Assembly (NCBI GenBank): GCA_964460035.1
Contig: CAYWPG010000018.1
Coordinates: forward strand, 3,054 to 67,053
Direction of reading: 5' to 3'
DNA: 64,000 nt
Origin: CAYWPG01 sp964460035
GTDB taxonomy: Bacteria; Pseudomonadota; Gammaproteobacteria; Nitrococcales; AK92
Notes under the pieces: generated by a model
Told to the model about the DNA's origin: nothing
The model's input: the letters and a program-made list of their open reading frames with translations, nothing else
The model's database searches: none
Part shown: positions 27,868 to 37,311 of the stretch, piece by piece
Layout: every line of letters begins with the position of its first letter
How positions within the stretch are numbered: position 1 is the first letter of the stretch
Made by a program: the position numbers and the translations under genes

Positions 27868-28359
27868 TTCCCCCACCTCTCACCCCAGAAAATGTGGCTG
27901 GCGCGCACATGGGACATCGCGTCAGCATTATGAAAATGCAACGCCAGCAAAAAAAATGGTAGCCCTAGGGCCTTAATTTAGAAATAATTTGAGATCTAGG
28001 TCACACTAGCGGTTTCCGTCAGTGTCTCTGGTGATAGAGAGCGGTAACGGAAGAACGCTACGCCGTAGGGCATGCTTTTTTGCAAGCTCCAGATTAATGT
28101 CGGCGAAGTATGGCGAAGCATTAGGCCTGTTAGCCGTTTGCGGTTTGGGCGCACCGTTCGCGAGGTGCCTTTGGCGCTAATGGATAAGACAGGAGTCGGG
28201 AAGCACTGATTCGCTCAGTACTTCCCTTAAGGGGGGGCATACAGGCTGCATGCGAACACAGCACAATCCGGCAATGGCTTTGTGCTGTGCCTTCTTTGTG
28301 CTGTTGGCGGCCCGGCCGTGCTGCTTGCTCCGGGAGCAACGGGTAATCAGGTGCAACGA
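27868..28359. other. Divergent promoter region with several hairpins
   Basis: This stretch lies between the beta-helix lipoprotein gene (minus) and a glycosyltransferase gene (plus). The part at 27935-28010 is AT-rich and a likely promoter zone for both directions. A 12-bp inverted repeat with one mismatch (GGGAAGcACTGA, loop TTCGC, TCAGTaCTTCCC) spans 28198-28226. No coding sequence is supported; the open frame upstream of 28360 is read as leader. Confidence 0.5.
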
Positions 28360-29304
28360 ATGGATCTTTCCATAATCGTCGTTTCTTACAACACGGTCGA
28401 TATGACAGTGGATTGCCTCAAATCGGTTCTGGCGAACCGGGGCTCGCTGAAGATCGAGTTGATTGTTGTCGATAACGACTCGCGCGATGGATCGGCCGAT
28501 GCGATCGAAGCCTTGGGAGAGGGAATCATCCTGATCCGCAACAAGGAAAACGTAGGCTTCGCCAAAGCCAACAACCAAGGTTTCAGAGTGGCGACGGCGC
28601 CGCTGGTGTTGTTGCTTAACTCGGATACCCTGATCCTGGGGGACGTTTTGCAGGCGTCGGTTGCTTATATGCGTGAGGAAAGGAATCGGCGCGTTGGCGC
28701 CTTCGGCTGTCGCGTCTTGAACACGGACGGCACGATGCAGCCGACCTGCTATGCTTTTCCGAGCAACCTGCACCTGCTGATCATGGCCTTGGGGCTCAAT
28801 CGCCTGCCCTGGCCGCCTTTGTTCCGCGCCTATCAGATGTCCGACTGGCAGCGCGATACCGAACGGGACGTGGATGTGATCAGCGGATGTTACCTGCTCG
28901 TTCGGCGCGAGGTAATCGACGAGGTGGGCCCTCTGGACGAGGATTTCTTCTTCTTCGGCGAAGAAACCGACTGGTGCCGGCGTATACAGCAAGCGGGTTG
29001 GGCAGTCCGTTTCGCTCCGGTGGGCGAGATCATTCACCATGGGGGCGGGAGTGCGCGCAAGCTCAATCACAAGCGGGATTTGCTGCTCACCGAATCCAAG
29101 CTGCGCCTGCACCGTAAACACGGCGGCCGTCTCAGCGCGATGGTCACGTTCTTCATACTTGCTTTTTTCAATTCCGCCCGCGCCGTGTTCTGGACGGCGC
29201 GCTCTTTGGTCGATGCCAGCGCCAAGGCAAGAGCGAAACATTTCCGCGACGTCTGTCGCGAGTTCGGCAGCCTCTGGCCCGTATGCACGGGAGCAAGACG
29301 ATGA
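28360..29304 (+). CDS. Family 2 glycosyltransferase (rhamnosyltransferase-like)
   Basis: A 314-residue GT-A fold enzyme. It shows LSIIVVSYNT at residues 3-12, VVDNDSRDGS, NVGFAKANNQGF, a metal-binding region at LLLNSDTLI, GCYLLVRREV and DEDFFFFGEETDWCRR. This pattern is that of the WbbL/RfbF-type rhamnosyltransferases, consistent with the dTDP-rhamnose operon in the same locus; the true donor is unproven. I use the ATG at 28360 with CAGGTG upstream rather than the open frame from 28282. It overlaps the next gene by ATGA. Confidence 0.88.
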   Translation: MDLSIIVVSYNTVDMTVDCLKSVLANRGSLKIELIVVDNDSRDGSADAIEALGEGIILIRNKENVGFAKANNQGFRVATAPLVLLLNSDTLILGDVLQASVAYMREERNRRVGAFGCRVLNTDGTMQPTCYAFPSNLHLLIMALGLNRLPWPPLFRAYQMSDWQRDTERDVDVISGCYLLVRREVIDEVGPLDEDFFFFGEETDWCRRIQQAGWAVRFAPVGEIIHHGGGSARKLNHKRDLLLTESKLRLHRKHGGRLSAMVTFFILAFFNSARAVFWTARSLVDASAKARAKHFRDVCREFGSLWPVCTGARR

Positions 29305-30554
29305 AGGTATTGGCGCTTACCTGGGCGTGCGACGGCGAGGATGTAAGCGAGCCCCAGACTACGTTCCGTTGGGTGTCGGAGCTTGCCAAGGACCATGAGG
29401 TTACGCTCTTCAGCGTTAGCAAGCCCGACCGCTGGGGCTGTGTGCAACAACAGTTCCCATCGCTGCGCACTATCGAGTGGCGCGATATCCGCTTGCCGCG
29501 GTTTTTGCATCGGCTGCAGGCTGTGGCCAAGCCGGGTTTCGTTCCCTACTACGTTAAGGCACGGCGTTACCTGACCGAATTGCTGCGGCAAGAAGAGTTC
29601 GATGTGATCCATCATCTCTCGCCCTTCGGCTGGCGCTATCCCTCGCCGGCAGCGGGCTTGGGGGTTCCTTTGGTGCGCGGGCCGGTGGCGGGCGGACTGC
29701 AGGCCCCCGCCGGACTGCGCCAGGCAACTGCCGGCTCGGACCCTTATGCCTTGTTCCGCGTGAGCGACACGCTGCGCCGGCGCTTCGATCCGGTGCTCAG
29801 GGGGAGCTATAGACAGACGCAGCAAGTGCTGATTTCTGCGCCCTACGTTTCCGCTTTCCTCTCCGATCTTTGTGCTCACGAATTGCTGGTAGAACCGCCT
29901 CACGGAACGGATGAGCAGTGGCTGCGCGAGCCGCGGGCAAGGCAGTCCGAGGGGGAGTTCGTCCTGCTCTATGTCGGGCGCTTGGTGCGTTGGAAGGGCG
30001 CACGCGATGCGATTCGCGCGGTGGCGACGGCGCGCAACCGTAGCCGGCTCAGGCTGATCGTGGTTGGCGATGGCCCGGACCTAGAGCCCTGCAAACGCGA
30101 AGCGGCTGAGCTCGGCGTATCGCGTAACGTCAACTTCCTGGGCTGGAAGCCCAGGCGCGAGGTGATGGAGCTGTATGCGCAAGGCGATGCATTCGTCTTT
30201 CCAAGCTTTCGAGAGCCGGTTGGAGCAGTGGTGCTGGAGGCGATGAGCAGCGGTTTGCCCTGCATCGTGTGTGCAGCTGGCGGGCCGGGTTTTCTCGTGA
30301 ACGAGTCCTGTGGACGGATAGTTTCCCCGCAATCGGAGATGCAGTATGCCAAAGGGCTAGCCGCAGCGATCGACGAGCTGGTCGAGAACGAGGAGCTTCG
30401 CGCTCGTCTGGCGCGTGGCGCCTACGAGCGCGCTGCGACGTACTTTCCTTGGTCGCGCAAACGCGAGCGGATAGCGGCGCTTTATGAAGCCGTGATCGCC
30501 CGCTTCAAAGACGAGCGCTCGGCCGGCGCCCCGGCAGCCGGCTACGGGACATAA
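29301..30554 (+). CDS. Family 4 glycosyltransferase
   Basis: This 417-residue GT-B enzyme has an N-terminal MKVLALTWACDGEDVSEPQ and a C-terminal retaining GT4 core: LLYVGRLVRWKG, LIVVGDGPD, NVNFLGWKPRREVMELYAQGDAFVFPS and EPVGAVVLEAMSSGLPCIV with the E-x7-E type acceptor. The start at 29301 lies in the ATGA overlap with the preceding gene; an upstream ATG at 29283 is less likely. The sugar is unknown. Confidence 0.9.
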   Translation: MKVLALTWACDGEDVSEPQTTFRWVSELAKDHEVTLFSVSKPDRWGCVQQQFPSLRTIEWRDIRLPRFLHRLQAVAKPGFVPYYVKARRYLTELLRQEEFDVIHHLSPFGWRYPSPAAGLGVPLVRGPVAGGLQAPAGLRQATAGSDPYALFRVSDTLRRRFDPVLRGSYRQTQQVLISAPYVSAFLSDLCAHELLVEPPHGTDEQWLREPRARQSEGEFVLLYVGRLVRWKGARDAIRAVATARNRSRLRLIVVGDGPDLEPCKREAAELGVSRNVNFLGWKPRREVMELYAQGDAFVFPSFREPVGAVVLEAMSSGLPCIVCAAGGPGFLVNESCGRIVSPQSEMQYAKGLAAAIDELVENEELRARLARGAYERAATYFPWSRKRERIAALYEAVIARFKDERSAGAPAAGYGT

Positions 30555-30564
30555 GGACACGTCT

Positions 30565-31398
30565 ATGGCCTCGTTGATTCTCCCCGCGCATAACGAAGGC
30601 TCGGTAATCGGCAAGACCATACAGGCGCTCCTTCCTCAGCTGGCAGAGGACGACGAGCTGATTGTGGTCTGCAACGGCTGCAGCGATAACACCAGCGCGG
30701 TGGCACGCTCGTTCGGTCCCCGAGTCAAGGTGGTGGATTCGCCCATCGCTTCCAAAGTGCACGCGCTCAACTTAGGGGATTCTTTGGCGCGCGCTTTTCC
30801 GCGGTTCTACATCGATGCCGATGTGGAGCTGCGCGCTGGGGCGGTGGAGAAGCTGAAAGCCGCTGTCGGACCGCAGGCGCTGCTGGCGGCGGCCCCTGAG
30901 CCCTGTATGGACTTTAGCGGCTCGAGCTGGGCGGTGCGTGCGTATTACCGAATTTGGCTGTCCTTGCCGTATTGCCGTAGCGGGATGATGGGTGCCGGTG
31001 TCTACGTTCTGTCCGAGCAGGGGCGGCGGCGATTCAGCCGTTTCCCCGACCTTATCGCTGACGATGGATACGTGCGCGCGTTATTCGCAGAAAACGAACG
31101 GGCCAATGTGCCGGGGGCACAGGCGGTCGTAAAGGCGCCAGCAACTCTACGATGGCTTCTCAAGATCAAGACTCGCAGCCGACTGGGGCAAATTCAGCTG
31201 GCTCAGTGCTTCCCTCTCTTGCTGAAGAACGAGAAGAAGGCCTATGCTGGCGGTTTTGTGGAAATACTAAAAAAACCTTTGAATTGGCCGGCGGCGGCGA
31301 TTTACTTGTATGTGGCGATATTGACGAGAATAAAGGCCAAGCGGCTGCTAAAGAGCCTTGATGAATACCAGTGGGAAAAGGATGAGTCTTCCAGGTAA
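30565..31398 (+). CDS. Family 2 glycosyltransferase
   Basis: This 277-residue GT-A type protein has ASLILPAHNEGSVI at the N-terminus, VCNGCSDNT, a donor/metal site YIDADVEL (residues about 83-90) and a C-terminal hydrophobic stretch (WPAAAIYLYVAIL) that may contact the membrane. It follows the GT4 gene by 10 bp, with AAGGACA upstream of the ATG. Confidence 0.85.
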   Translation: MASLILPAHNEGSVIGKTIQALLPQLAEDDELIVVCNGCSDNTSAVARSFGPRVKVVDSPIASKVHALNLGDSLARAFPRFYIDADVELRAGAVEKLKAAVGPQALLAAAPEPCMDFSGSSWAVRAYYRIWLSLPYCRSGMMGAGVYVLSEQGRRRFSRFPDLIADDGYVRALFAENERANVPGAQAVVKAPATLRWLLKIKTRSRLGQIQLAQCFPLLLKNEKKAYAGGFVEILKKPLNWPAAAIYLYVAILTRIKAKRLLKSLDEYQWEKDESSR

Positions 31399-31422
31399 GG
31401 AACGCCGTCGGGCTTTCGTACG

Positions 31423-31881
31423 ATGAATAACTCCAAGCGTAAAGCCTTGCTGGTCGCATCCCATGGCGGACATTGGGTGCAGCTGCGCCGGCTGGCGCCG
31501 GCGCTGGCCGGGATGGAAATGCATTACGCCACCACGACCAAGGATGTAGAGGGTGAGGTCGCGCCGGCACGGCTGTGGGTAGTGCCGGATGCGAATCTTA
31601 CCGAAAAGATCGCGCTTGTGCGTTTGGCCTGGAGCATGTTGTGGGTCGTGCTCAGGGTCAGACCGCACGTAGTGCTTTCGACCGGGGCCGCGCCGGGTTT
31701 CTTCGCGCTGATGTTCGGTAAATTGCTGGGGGCAAAGACCGTCTGGGTCGATAGTTTGGCCAATGCGGAACGGTTGTCCGTTTCGGGTAGCAAGGTTCGG
31801 CCTTTCGCGGATCTATGGCTCACGCAATGGCCCGAGCTGGAAAAACCCGATGGGCCACGGTATCGGGGAGCCGTCATATGA
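31423..31881 (+). CDS. Alg14/PssD-like glycosyltransferase membrane-anchor subunit
   Basis: This 152-residue protein matches the N-terminal half of a GT28-type glycosyltransferase: LLVASHGGHWVQLRRL at 9-24, a hydrophobic membrane-binding segment and STGAAPGFFALMFGKLLGAK. In eukaryotes Alg14 recruits Alg13; in bacteria the split pair is PssD/PssE, which adds the second sugar. The stop overlaps the partner start (ATGA at 31878-31881), supporting stoichiometric synthesis. Confidence 0.88.
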   Translation: MNNSKRKALLVASHGGHWVQLRRLAPALAGMEMHYATTTKDVEGEVAPARLWVVPDANLTEKIALVRLAWSMLWVVLRVRPHVVLSTGAAPGFFALMFGKLLGAKTVWVDSLANAERLSVSGSKVRPFADLWLTQWPELEKPDGPRYRGAVI

Positions 31882-32366
31882 TTTTCGTAACGGTCGGCAC
31901 CCAGCTGGGATTCGATCGCCTGGTCTCGGCCATGGATGAATGGGCTGCCGCCAACCCGTCTACCGAGGTGTTCATACAGATCGGGGCGGGGGCGTATCGC
32001 CCGCTGCATTGCCGGTTCGTCGAGTATACGCCGCAATCCCAGTGGGAGGAGTTGTTCGTTGCAGCCGAGCGCGTGGTGTCGCACGCGGGCATGGGCACGA
32101 TTCTCAAGAGCTTGGACTGGGGAAAGCCTTTGATCGTCATGCCGCGACTTGCTGCGCAAGGGGAACATCGAAACGATCATCAGCTTGCCACGGCGAAGCG
32201 ATTCGCGAGCTTCGAAAACGTCACCGTGGTTTCCAATGCCGAGGAGCTGGCTGCGGCTTTGGATGCGCCCGTGCCTGTGTTGACGCCGGCACAGGAAAGT
32301 ACCACCAATCCGCGTCTTGCTGCGCTGCTGCAGGAGATTCGCGCATTCATTCACGAAGAAGCGTAG
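31878..32366 (+). CDS. Alg13/PssE-like glycosyltransferase catalytic subunit
   Basis: This 162-residue protein is the C-terminal, nucleotide-sugar-binding half of a GT28 enzyme: MIFVTVGTQLGFDRLVSAMD, VSHAGMGTILKSLDWGKPLIVMPR and EHRNDHQLATAKRF are the Alg13 signatures. It must pair with the Alg14-like protein directly upstream. The true start is the ATG in the ATGA overlap, because homology begins exactly there. Confidence 0.9.
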   Translation: MIFVTVGTQLGFDRLVSAMDEWAAANPSTEVFIQIGAGAYRPLHCRFVEYTPQSQWEELFVAAERVVSHAGMGTILKSLDWGKPLIVMPRLAAQGEHRNDHQLATAKRFASFENVTVVSNAEELAAALDAPVPVLTPAQESTTNPRLAALLQEIRAFIHEEA

Positions 32367-32376
32367 GGGCAGATCC

Positions 32377-33948
32377 ATGGAGAGGCTTTGGGGGGCGGCA
32401 AAGCGTTTCGGGCTCAGGCGGTTGACCGCGTCGCTTCTGGTCGCCGCGGGCGTGCTTTGGCTGTTGTATCAGTCGGATCTAATCGCCTTCTGGATACGTA
32501 GCGAAGAGTACGGGCATGGGCCTCTGGTACTGCTGGTGCTGGGGTATCTGGTATATCGCTGGCGCGGACAGCTGCCGGTCCATGAGCCTGGTCGACTGTG
32601 GACGGTAGTGCCGGTTGCGGCGGTGCCGCTGCTGGTGTTTGCGATCGGGGCGCTGGCCGGTATCAATCAGCTCCTGATGTACGGCGCCTGGCTGTTCGCC
32701 GTTGCCGGCGTGTTCGCCTTCGGTGGCTGGGCGTTGGTGCGAGCGCTGCTGGTGCCGCTGTTGATCGCGTTTATGGTCATCCCGCTGCCCAATGGCGTCG
32801 AAGTCGCGCTCACGGCCAAGTTGCAGTTGCTGTCGTCGCAGCTGGGGGTGTGGTTCATCCGTCTGTTCGGCGGTGTCGTTCACCTGCAGGGTAACGTCAT
32901 CGACATGGGGACTACCCAGCTGTTAGTGGCCGAAGCCTGTGCAGGCCTGCGTTATCTCTACCCGCTGATGAGCCTGGGCGCCATAGGCGGTTATCTGTTC
33001 CGGGGCCCGTTGTGGGCACGCTGGACGCTGTTTCTGGCCACCATTCCTATCACCATCCTGCTCAACAGCTTTCGGATCGGTGTCACGGGCATCCTGGTAG
33101 CGCATTGGGGTACCGCGCATACCGAAGGCTTTCTGCATTTCTTCGAAGGCTGGGTCGTCTTCGTTACCGCGCTGCTGATCTTGCTGATGATCGCAGCCTT
33201 ATTGCTCAAGCTGCAGCGCAGCGAATACCGGCTGATGGATGCTTTGTCGTTGGCTGCGCCCCGCAACGAGAGGCAGGCCTCGGCTGAACCGATGCAAGCA
33301 GCGGCGTCGGGCGGACGTTCGCTGTTTGCCGTTGCGGCGCTGATCGTGGTTGCAGCGTTGCTTGCGCCCATGCTGATCGGGCGGCCCGAGCAGCTCCCCG
33401 AGCGCCATCCGCTTGCCGAGTTCCCTCTCCAGATTGGCGAATGGAGTGCGCGCGAGTATCGGCTGCCGCCGATTGTGGAGGCCGTTGCCGGCGCAAGCGA
33501 CTACTTCTATGCGGATTACTCCGCTCCCGGGCTGAGCGGCCTGAACCTTTATGTTTCCTATTACCACACCCAGCGGCATGGAAAGATCCCGCACTCGCCC
33601 CGGGTATGCATCCCGGGCGATGGCTGGGAGATCGTCAGCCATCGGCCGGTGAATATCCGCGATGCCAGCGGCAACGTGTTCGAGGCCAATCGCCTGATTA
33701 CCTCCAAAGGCGATCGACGGGTGCTGGCTTATTACTGGCTCAAGCAAGGGCCGCGCACCTACCGCCAGGAAATGCTCGCGCGCCTGGATCTGATTCGCAC
33801 CTCTGCGCTGGAGCGCCGCACCGATGGCGCGCTGATTCGCCTAGTGGCGGAGTTGGCGCCGGATGACGATATCGCCGAGGTCGAACGACGGCTCGGAGAC
33901 TTCGCTGCCTCTATTACCGCTGTGCTGCCGGCCTATGTGCCGGACTGA
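32377..33948 (+). CDS. xrtD: Exosortase fused to EpsI domain (XrtD type, VPLPA-CTERM-specific)
   Basis: The 523-residue membrane protein has about eight helices in residues 15-290. The exosortase catalytic triad is visible as Cys188 (AEACAGLRYL), Arg233 (LNSFRIGVTG) and His254 (FLHFFEGW). A C-terminal EpsI domain (about 315-515) contains PHSPRVCIPGDGW with Cys411. This fused layout is typical of exosortase D, the partner of VPLPA-CTERM proteins, one of which lies at 12344. The enzyme is thought to cleave and transfer the cargo at the VPLPA site, by analogy with archaeosortase. AGGGG precedes the ATG at 32377. Confidence 0.9.
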   Translation: MERLWGAAKRFGLRRLTASLLVAAGVLWLLYQSDLIAFWIRSEEYGHGPLVLLVLGYLVYRWRGQLPVHEPGRLWTVVPVAAVPLLVFAIGALAGINQLLMYGAWLFAVAGVFAFGGWALVRALLVPLLIAFMVIPLPNGVEVALTAKLQLLSSQLGVWFIRLFGGVVHLQGNVIDMGTTQLLVAEACAGLRYLYPLMSLGAIGGYLFRGPLWARWTLFLATIPITILLNSFRIGVTGILVAHWGTAHTEGFLHFFEGWVVFVTALLILLMIAALLLKLQRSEYRLMDALSLAAPRNERQASAEPMQAAASGGRSLFAVAALIVVAALLAPMLIGRPEQLPERHPLAEFPLQIGEWSAREYRLPPIVEAVAGASDYFYADYSAPGLSGLNLYVSYYHTQRHGKIPHSPRVCIPGDGWEIVSHRPVNIRDASGNVFEANRLITSKGDRRVLAYYWLKQGPRTYRQEMLARLDLIRTSALERRTDGALIRLVAELAPDDDIAEVERRLGDFAASITAVLPAYVPD

Positions 33949-33984
33949 ATCGAGACGGCATGAACCGTCATGGGCTGGATGAGA

Positions 33985-34002
33985 GGCTGCCACTCGGCAG
34001 CC
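33985..34002 (+). repeat. Hairpin in the xrtD-TPR lipoprotein spacer
   Basis: GGCTGCC (33985-33991), loop ACTC, GGCAGCC (33996-34002) form a perfect 7-bp stem 31 bp before the TPR lipoprotein start. There is no T-tract, so it more likely affects mRNA processing or stability than termination. Confidence 0.55.
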
Positions 34003-34032
34003 GACAAAGGACTGCAACCTGGTGAGAATACA

Positions 34033-36477
34033 ATGACAAGCCAACTTCGTTCCGGATCAAAGCGTCGCTCGTTCGGCAAGCTCGGTCTTTCGGCTGTCGC
34101 CGCTACCGCGCTTGCGCTGGCTGCATGTACCTCGCCTGCCGATCAGGCGCAGCGCTTCTACGAGAACGGCAAGGCGCTGCTCGAGCAGGGGGATCTGACG
34201 CGCGCGCGACTGGAGTTCCAGAATGCGCTGCAGCTCGTCAGCGACATGAGCGGGCCTCTTTACGGACTGGCGCTGATCGCCGAACAGCAGGGCGATTGGG
34301 AGCGCATGTACAGCCTGCTCAACCGCGTTATAGAGCAGGAGCCGACGCATCTGGATGCGCGTGTAAAGCTTGGACAATTGCTGCTGGCGGCCGGGCAGTT
34401 GCAAAACGCTTTGGATATGAGCGATGCGGCAATGGAACTGGCGCCGGAGTTGCCGGCGGTGCTGGCGTTGCGGGCAGCAGTGCTGCTACACCTGGAGGAT
34501 CATGCCGGAGCCGTAGAACATGCACAGGCAGCTCTGAAGGTTCAGCCAGACAATGTCGAAGCCTTGGTGGTCCTGGCCTCCGAGCGACTCGCGCAGGAGG
34601 AGCCGAAGAGCGCCATAGCGTTTCTTGATCAGGCCCTTGCGCAGAATCCGCACAATCTGGCCGTGCGATTGCTCAAGATTCAGGCCTTGGAGAAAGTGCC
34701 TGACCCTGAGGGAGTCGAGCAAGCTTATAGAGAGGCTATTGCTGCGCACCCAGATGTGACCGGGCTGCGCGCCTCGCTGGCTCGCTTTTACTTGAATGCC
34801 GGCCGTGTGGACGAGGCGGAAGTCGAACTGCGTGGAATCGTCGAGCGCGAACCGTCTAATCTTACGGCCAAACTCGACGTCGTGCGTTTTGCCAACGTCC
34901 AACGGGGCGCGGAACAGGCCCTGAAGGAGCTGGAGGCATTCATCAGTGCCGAGCCGGATAACTACGAATTGCGATTCGCGCTCTCGAGCTTCCTCGGCGA
35001 GCTTGGCGACCGCGAGAGGTCGCGCGCAGTGCTGCGTGAGATCATCGGGCTGGCGGGCGACAGTGACGATGGCTTGAGAGCGAAGGGAATCCTCGCGGCG
35101 GAGTTGCTGGGCGAGGGCGATCGTGAAGGCGGGGAGAGGCTGGTACGCGAGATCCTCGCTGTGGATCCGCAGCACGAGCAAGGGCTGTACCTGCGCGCCA
35201 GCATGGCTGTGGACGACCGTCAGCTCGATCAGGCAATTGGCGATCTGCGTACGATTTTGCGCGATGCGCCGGAGTCGGCTCGGGCGTTGATGCTGCTCGG
35301 TAGAGCGCACGAGCTAGCCGGCTCGCCGGAGCTGGCCGAAGGGCAGTATCTGCGAGCATTTCAGGCCGGCCGATTCGCGCCCCGTTTCGGCCTTCCCTAT
35401 GCCGATTTCCTGCAGCGGCGAGGCAATTTGAGCCGCGCCGAGCGTGTGCTGGAGGACGTGCTCCGCGCGGCGCCCGGGGATGTGGCGGCGCTGCGCATGC
35501 TGGCCCAGATTCGGCTCAGTCAAGGCAACTGGGCCGGTGCGCAGCAGCTTGCCGACGAGATTCGCCAGCGCGGGGATCAGGACTCTCTGGCCGAACAGAT
35601 TCTTGGCGCCGTCAGCGCCGGGCGCCGTGACTGGGAGGCGGGTATCGCGGCCTTCCGCCGCGCGCATGAAGCCACGCCGCACGCGGCGCAGCCTATGGTT
35701 TCGCTGGTGCGTACTTACGTGGCTGCCGGGCAGGCGGCCGAGGCGGAGCGCTTTATCGAGTCGGTGCTTCGTGCCAGTCCGGACAATACGGTTGCTTTAC
35801 TGCTTAAGGGACAGTTGCAGCAGCTGAACGGCGACTTCGAGGGGGCGATCGCCACCTTTGCGAGGGTGACGGAAGTCAGCCCGGCGGATCCCGCCGGCTA
35901 CTCGAGCCTGGCAGGAGCCTATGCACGGGCGCAGCGGATAGACGAGGCGGACGAAGTGCTGAGCCAGGGGCGCAAAGCACTGCCAGAGGCGCTGAACCTG
36001 CACCTGATGCACGCTTCCGTCAAGGAATTGACTGGTCGGATCGATGAGGCGATTTCGATCTACGAGGAAATTCTCCAGCGCCATCCGAACGTGGACGTCG
36101 CGGCAAACAACCTGGCCGCGCTGCTGGCGCAGCACCGCACGGATCGTGCGAGTTACGAGCGGGCTTACGCGTTGGCGCAACGCTTCGAACGCAGCCCGGT
36201 GCCGCATTTCAGAGATACCTGGGGGTGGGTCAACTACCGGCTTGGCAACTACGATAGAGCCGTCGCTGCCTTGCAATCGGCGGCACAGGAAATGCCGGGA
36301 ATGGCGATCTTTCGCTACCACCTGGGAATGAGTTATCTTGCGCAGGCAAACAAGGAGGCTGCGCGGCGGGAATTGTCCAAGGCTTTGGAGCTGGCCGAAA
36401 ACCAGGCTTTCCCGCATGCGGAGCAGGTACGTCAGGCGTTGCAGGAGTTGGAAGCGACGCCTGCGCCAGCAGGATGA
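34033..36477 (+). CDS. TPR-repeat lipoprotein of the exosortase system (PrsT-like)
   Basis: The 814-residue protein has a lipoprotein signal with lipobox LAAC (Cys32), then a solenoid of about 20 tetratricopeptide repeats to the C-terminus. It matches the PEP-CTERM system TPR lipoprotein, a constant companion of exosortase/EPS loci; its job is unproven but may be scaffolding of the export machinery. I use the ATG at 34033 with GGTGAGA upstream; the open frame from 33970 lacks a signal. It is followed by the ATPase gene after 9 bp. Confidence 0.9.
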   Translation: MTSQLRSGSKRRSFGKLGLSAVAATALALAACTSPADQAQRFYENGKALLEQGDLTRARLEFQNALQLVSDMSGPLYGLALIAEQQGDWERMYSLLNRVIEQEPTHLDARVKLGQLLLAAGQLQNALDMSDAAMELAPELPAVLALRAAVLLHLEDHAGAVEHAQAALKVQPDNVEALVVLASERLAQEEPKSAIAFLDQALAQNPHNLAVRLLKIQALEKVPDPEGVEQAYREAIAAHPDVTGLRASLARFYLNAGRVDEAEVELRGIVEREPSNLTAKLDVVRFANVQRGAEQALKELEAFISAEPDNYELRFALSSFLGELGDRERSRAVLREIIGLAGDSDDGLRAKGILAAELLGEGDREGGERLVREILAVDPQHEQGLYLRASMAVDDRQLDQAIGDLRTILRDAPESARALMLLGRAHELAGSPELAEGQYLRAFQAGRFAPRFGLPYADFLQRRGNLSRAERVLEDVLRAAPGDVAALRMLAQIRLSQGNWAGAQQLADEIRQRGDQDSLAEQILGAVSAGRRDWEAGIAAFRRAHEATPHAAQPMVSLVRTYVAAGQAAEAERFIESVLRASPDNTVALLLKGQLQQLNGDFEGAIATFARVTEVSPADPAGYSSLAGAYARAQRIDEADEVLSQGRKALPEALNLHLMHASVKELTGRIDEAISIYEEILQRHPNVDVAANNLAALLAQHRTDRASYERAYALAQRFERSPVPHFRDTWGWVNYRLGNYDRAVAALQSAAQEMPGMAIFRYHLGMSYLAQANKEAARRELSKALELAENQAFPHAEQVRQALQELEATPAPAG

Positions 36478-36486
36478 TGGAATGTT

Positions 36487-37311
36487 ATGTACGAAGAGTT
36501 TTACGGGCTGAAGGAAAAGCCGTTCTCTATTCAGCCCGATCCGGATTTTCTGTTCTTTGGGCAGCGCCATACGCTCGCGTACGCGATGCTCGAATACGGT
36601 ATTCAGAATCGCGCGGCGTTCTCAGTGATTACCGGTGAGATTGGTTGCGGCAAGACGACGTTGATTCGTCACTTGCTCAACCAGCTCGGCGAGGATGTCA
36701 CCGTTGGGATGGTCTACAACACCCACCAGGATATCGCCAACCTCCTGGAGTGGATCATGTTGGCGTTCGGACAGCCGTACGATGGGCTGTCGCAGGTGGC
36801 CATGTACGATGCGTTTCAGCGATTTCTCATCGCTGAGTACGCAGCCAGGCGCCGGGTTTTGTTGATTGTCGATGAGGCGCAGAATTTGAGCCCCAGCGCG
36901 CTCGAGTCGTTGCGCATGCTATCGAACATCAACGCGGATAAGGACCAGCTGCTTCAGATTCTGCTTGTAGGGCAGCCCCAACTCAATGAGTTGTTGCGTC
37001 GGCCGGAACTCGTGCAGTTCGCGCAACGCGTGTCGGTGCAGTTTTTTATTCCCCCGCTCGGGACGGTGGAGGTGGAGCGATACATTCGCCACCGTCTTAA
37101 GGTTGCCGGTAGAGAGAAGCCGTTGTTTACCTTAAAGGCTTGTCAGCGGATTGCCGAAGCGACGAATGGGGTCCCCCGAAGCATTAACATATTATGTGAT
37201 ACCGCGTTGGTTTACGGGTTCTCTGCCGAGCGCGAATGGATAGATGACGAGCTGATCGAGGAGGTCCTGAGCGATAGAGCAGAGTACGGACAGGCTGTAA
37301 GCACTGCGTAG
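36487..37311 (+). CDS. ExeA-like AAA ATPase of the exosortase/EPS system
   Basis: This 274-residue ATPase has N-terminal YGLKEKPFSIQPDPDFLFF, Walker A GEIGCGKTT at 50-58 and Walker B LLIVDEAQNL at 125-134, then the AAA lid with NGVPRSINILCDTALV. It belongs to the general secretion ExeA-like family and matches the ATPase found beside the TPR lipoprotein in PEP-CTERM loci. Its partner is not known; energy supply for assembly or export is inferred. Confidence 0.9.
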   Translation: MYEEFYGLKEKPFSIQPDPDFLFFGQRHTLAYAMLEYGIQNRAAFSVITGEIGCGKTTLIRHLLNQLGEDVTVGMVYNTHQDIANLLEWIMLAFGQPYDGLSQVAMYDAFQRFLIAEYAARRRVLLIVDEAQNLSPSALESLRMLSNINADKDQLLQILLVGQPQLNELLRRPELVQFAQRVSVQFFIPPLGTVEVERYIRHRLKVAGREKPLFTLKACQRIAEATNGVPRSINILCDTALVYGFSAEREWIDDELIEEVLSDRAEYGQAVSTA

